A DNA stretch of 64,000 bases from an uncultured Pseudomonadales bacterium (GTDB lineage: Bacteria > Pseudomonadota > Gammaproteobacteria > Pseudomonadales > Azotimanducaceae), in assembly GCA_943787425.1 (NCBI GenBank), contig CALSMJ010000001.1, positions 248,001 to 312,000 of the forward strand. Reading direction: 5' to 3'. A model generated the notes under the pieces. It searched no databases. It was not told the origin of the DNA and saw only the letters and a program-made list of their open reading frames with translations. The translations under genes and the position numbers were made by a program. Within the stretch, counting starts at the first letter, position 1. Each line of letters opens with the position of its first letter. Below, piece after piece: positions 63,676-64,000 of the stretch.

Positions 63676-64000
63676 CTAGGATGGGTTCCGTTTTTGTCGC
63701 AAGCGGTCCCGGAAGCGGCGCATACCGTTTAACCAGCGCTCATAGTCATTGGCTTTGTTGGCGAAATATTTTGCAACAATCTTGTGGGGCAGCACTAAAA
63801 ATTGCTCTGCGATAATTGCGTTGATGCAGTCATCCGCGACGGCTTCAGGCGATAGAATGCCGTCTTGAGCCGCCTGATTTGAGTTTGATTTCTGAGAACT
63901 AAGGCGACCAGACGGCTTGCCCAAAATGTTGGTGCGGACAGCCTGCGGACACAACACTGAAACGCCAATGCCTTGGTCGCCATAGTTAATGGCGAGCCAC
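63676..64000 (-). CDS. SDR family oxidoreductase (5' end cut by window edge)
   Basis: The C-terminal 107 residues of an SDR, entering from the right edge: WLAINYGDQGIGVSVLCPQA, VRTNILGKPSGRL, LSPEAVADDCINAIIAEQFL and VLPHKIVAKYFANKANDYER. The CPQAVRTN block is the usual P-G-x-[VI]-x-T segment after the catalytic tyrosine-lysine, which lies outside the window. The tail resembles that of the SDR at 59844-60676 (IEQEKFWILTHPHWTKTVQK). It is likely the first visible gene of the SDR-BVMO-CoA-transferase-SDR operon and could produce the ketone used by the BVMO. Confidence 0.88.
   Translation of the reverse strand, partial: WLAINYGDQGIGVSVLCPQAVRTNILGKPSGRLSSQKSNSNQAAQDGILSPEAVADDCINAIIAEQFLVLPHKIVAKYFANKANDYERWLNGMRRFRDRLRQKRNPS

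Overview
The window is a 64 kb chromosomal fragment, moderately GC-rich and densely coding on both strands. It most resembles an uncultured, flagellated, aerobic gammaproteobacterium of the marine heterotroph type. This is inferred from gene content: a flagellar MotA, DeaD- and SrmB-like helicases, CYP153, a PQQ alcohol dehydrogenase, family III CoA-transferases, acyl-CoA dehydrogenase, Baeyer-Villiger-type monooxygenases and LPS-kinase-like proteins. No rRNA, tRNA, CRISPR array, transposase or prophage gene was seen.

Layout. 1-749: 5' part of motA. 983-8250: oxidation and hydrolysis genes (SnoaL-like protein, deazaflavin-type reductase, two alcohol dehydrogenases, amidase, membrane hydroxylase), with an 18-bp minisatellite at 7055-7306. 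8469-11821: DeaD helicase and a CYP153 P450. 11870-23619: penicillin acylase, LLM-type oxidoreductase, SDR, PAF-acetylhydrolase-like lipoprotein, beta-propeller lipoprotein, VOC and GNAT proteins, EcKL-type kinase, and an Idh/NIPSNAP pair. 24096-25944: an unusual three-gene TolQ/TolR-like cluster. 26049-32348: PQQ dehydrogenase, MFS transporter, CoA-transferase, acyl-CoA dehydrogenase. 32898-36180: 5'-nucleotidase and a monooxygenase with an altered fingerprint. 36917-50042: FMN glutamate-synthase-like enzyme, second LLM protein, SrmB-like helicase, formyltransferase, phosphatase, MDR reductase, serine hydrolase, APH-like kinase, secreted ADP-ribosylglycohydrolase, Coq4-like protein and DMT exporter. 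50104-56890: esterase and a surface-polysaccharide-type island (kinase/TIM-barrel fusion, second kinase, NTase/NDK-like protein, relic of a duplicated kinase). 57071-64000: paraoxonase-like lipoprotein, PRISE reductase, and an SDR-BVMO-CoA-transferase-SDR operon cut by the right edge.

The main theme is oxidation of hydrophobic substrates: hydroxylation (CYP153, membrane hydroxylase), alcohol oxidation (iron, zinc and PQQ enzymes, SDRs), Baeyer-Villiger insertion, hydrolysis of esters or amides, then CoA activation and beta-oxidation. No single complete pathway can be read from the window.

About fourteen single-base frame changes interrupt otherwise well-conserved genes, concentrated at 13.7-29.5 kb and 60.5-61.4 kb. 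Several lie in short homopolymers and catalytic motifs remain, so sequencing or assembly error is at least as likely as true gene decay. The affected genes are given as merged, interrupted loci.
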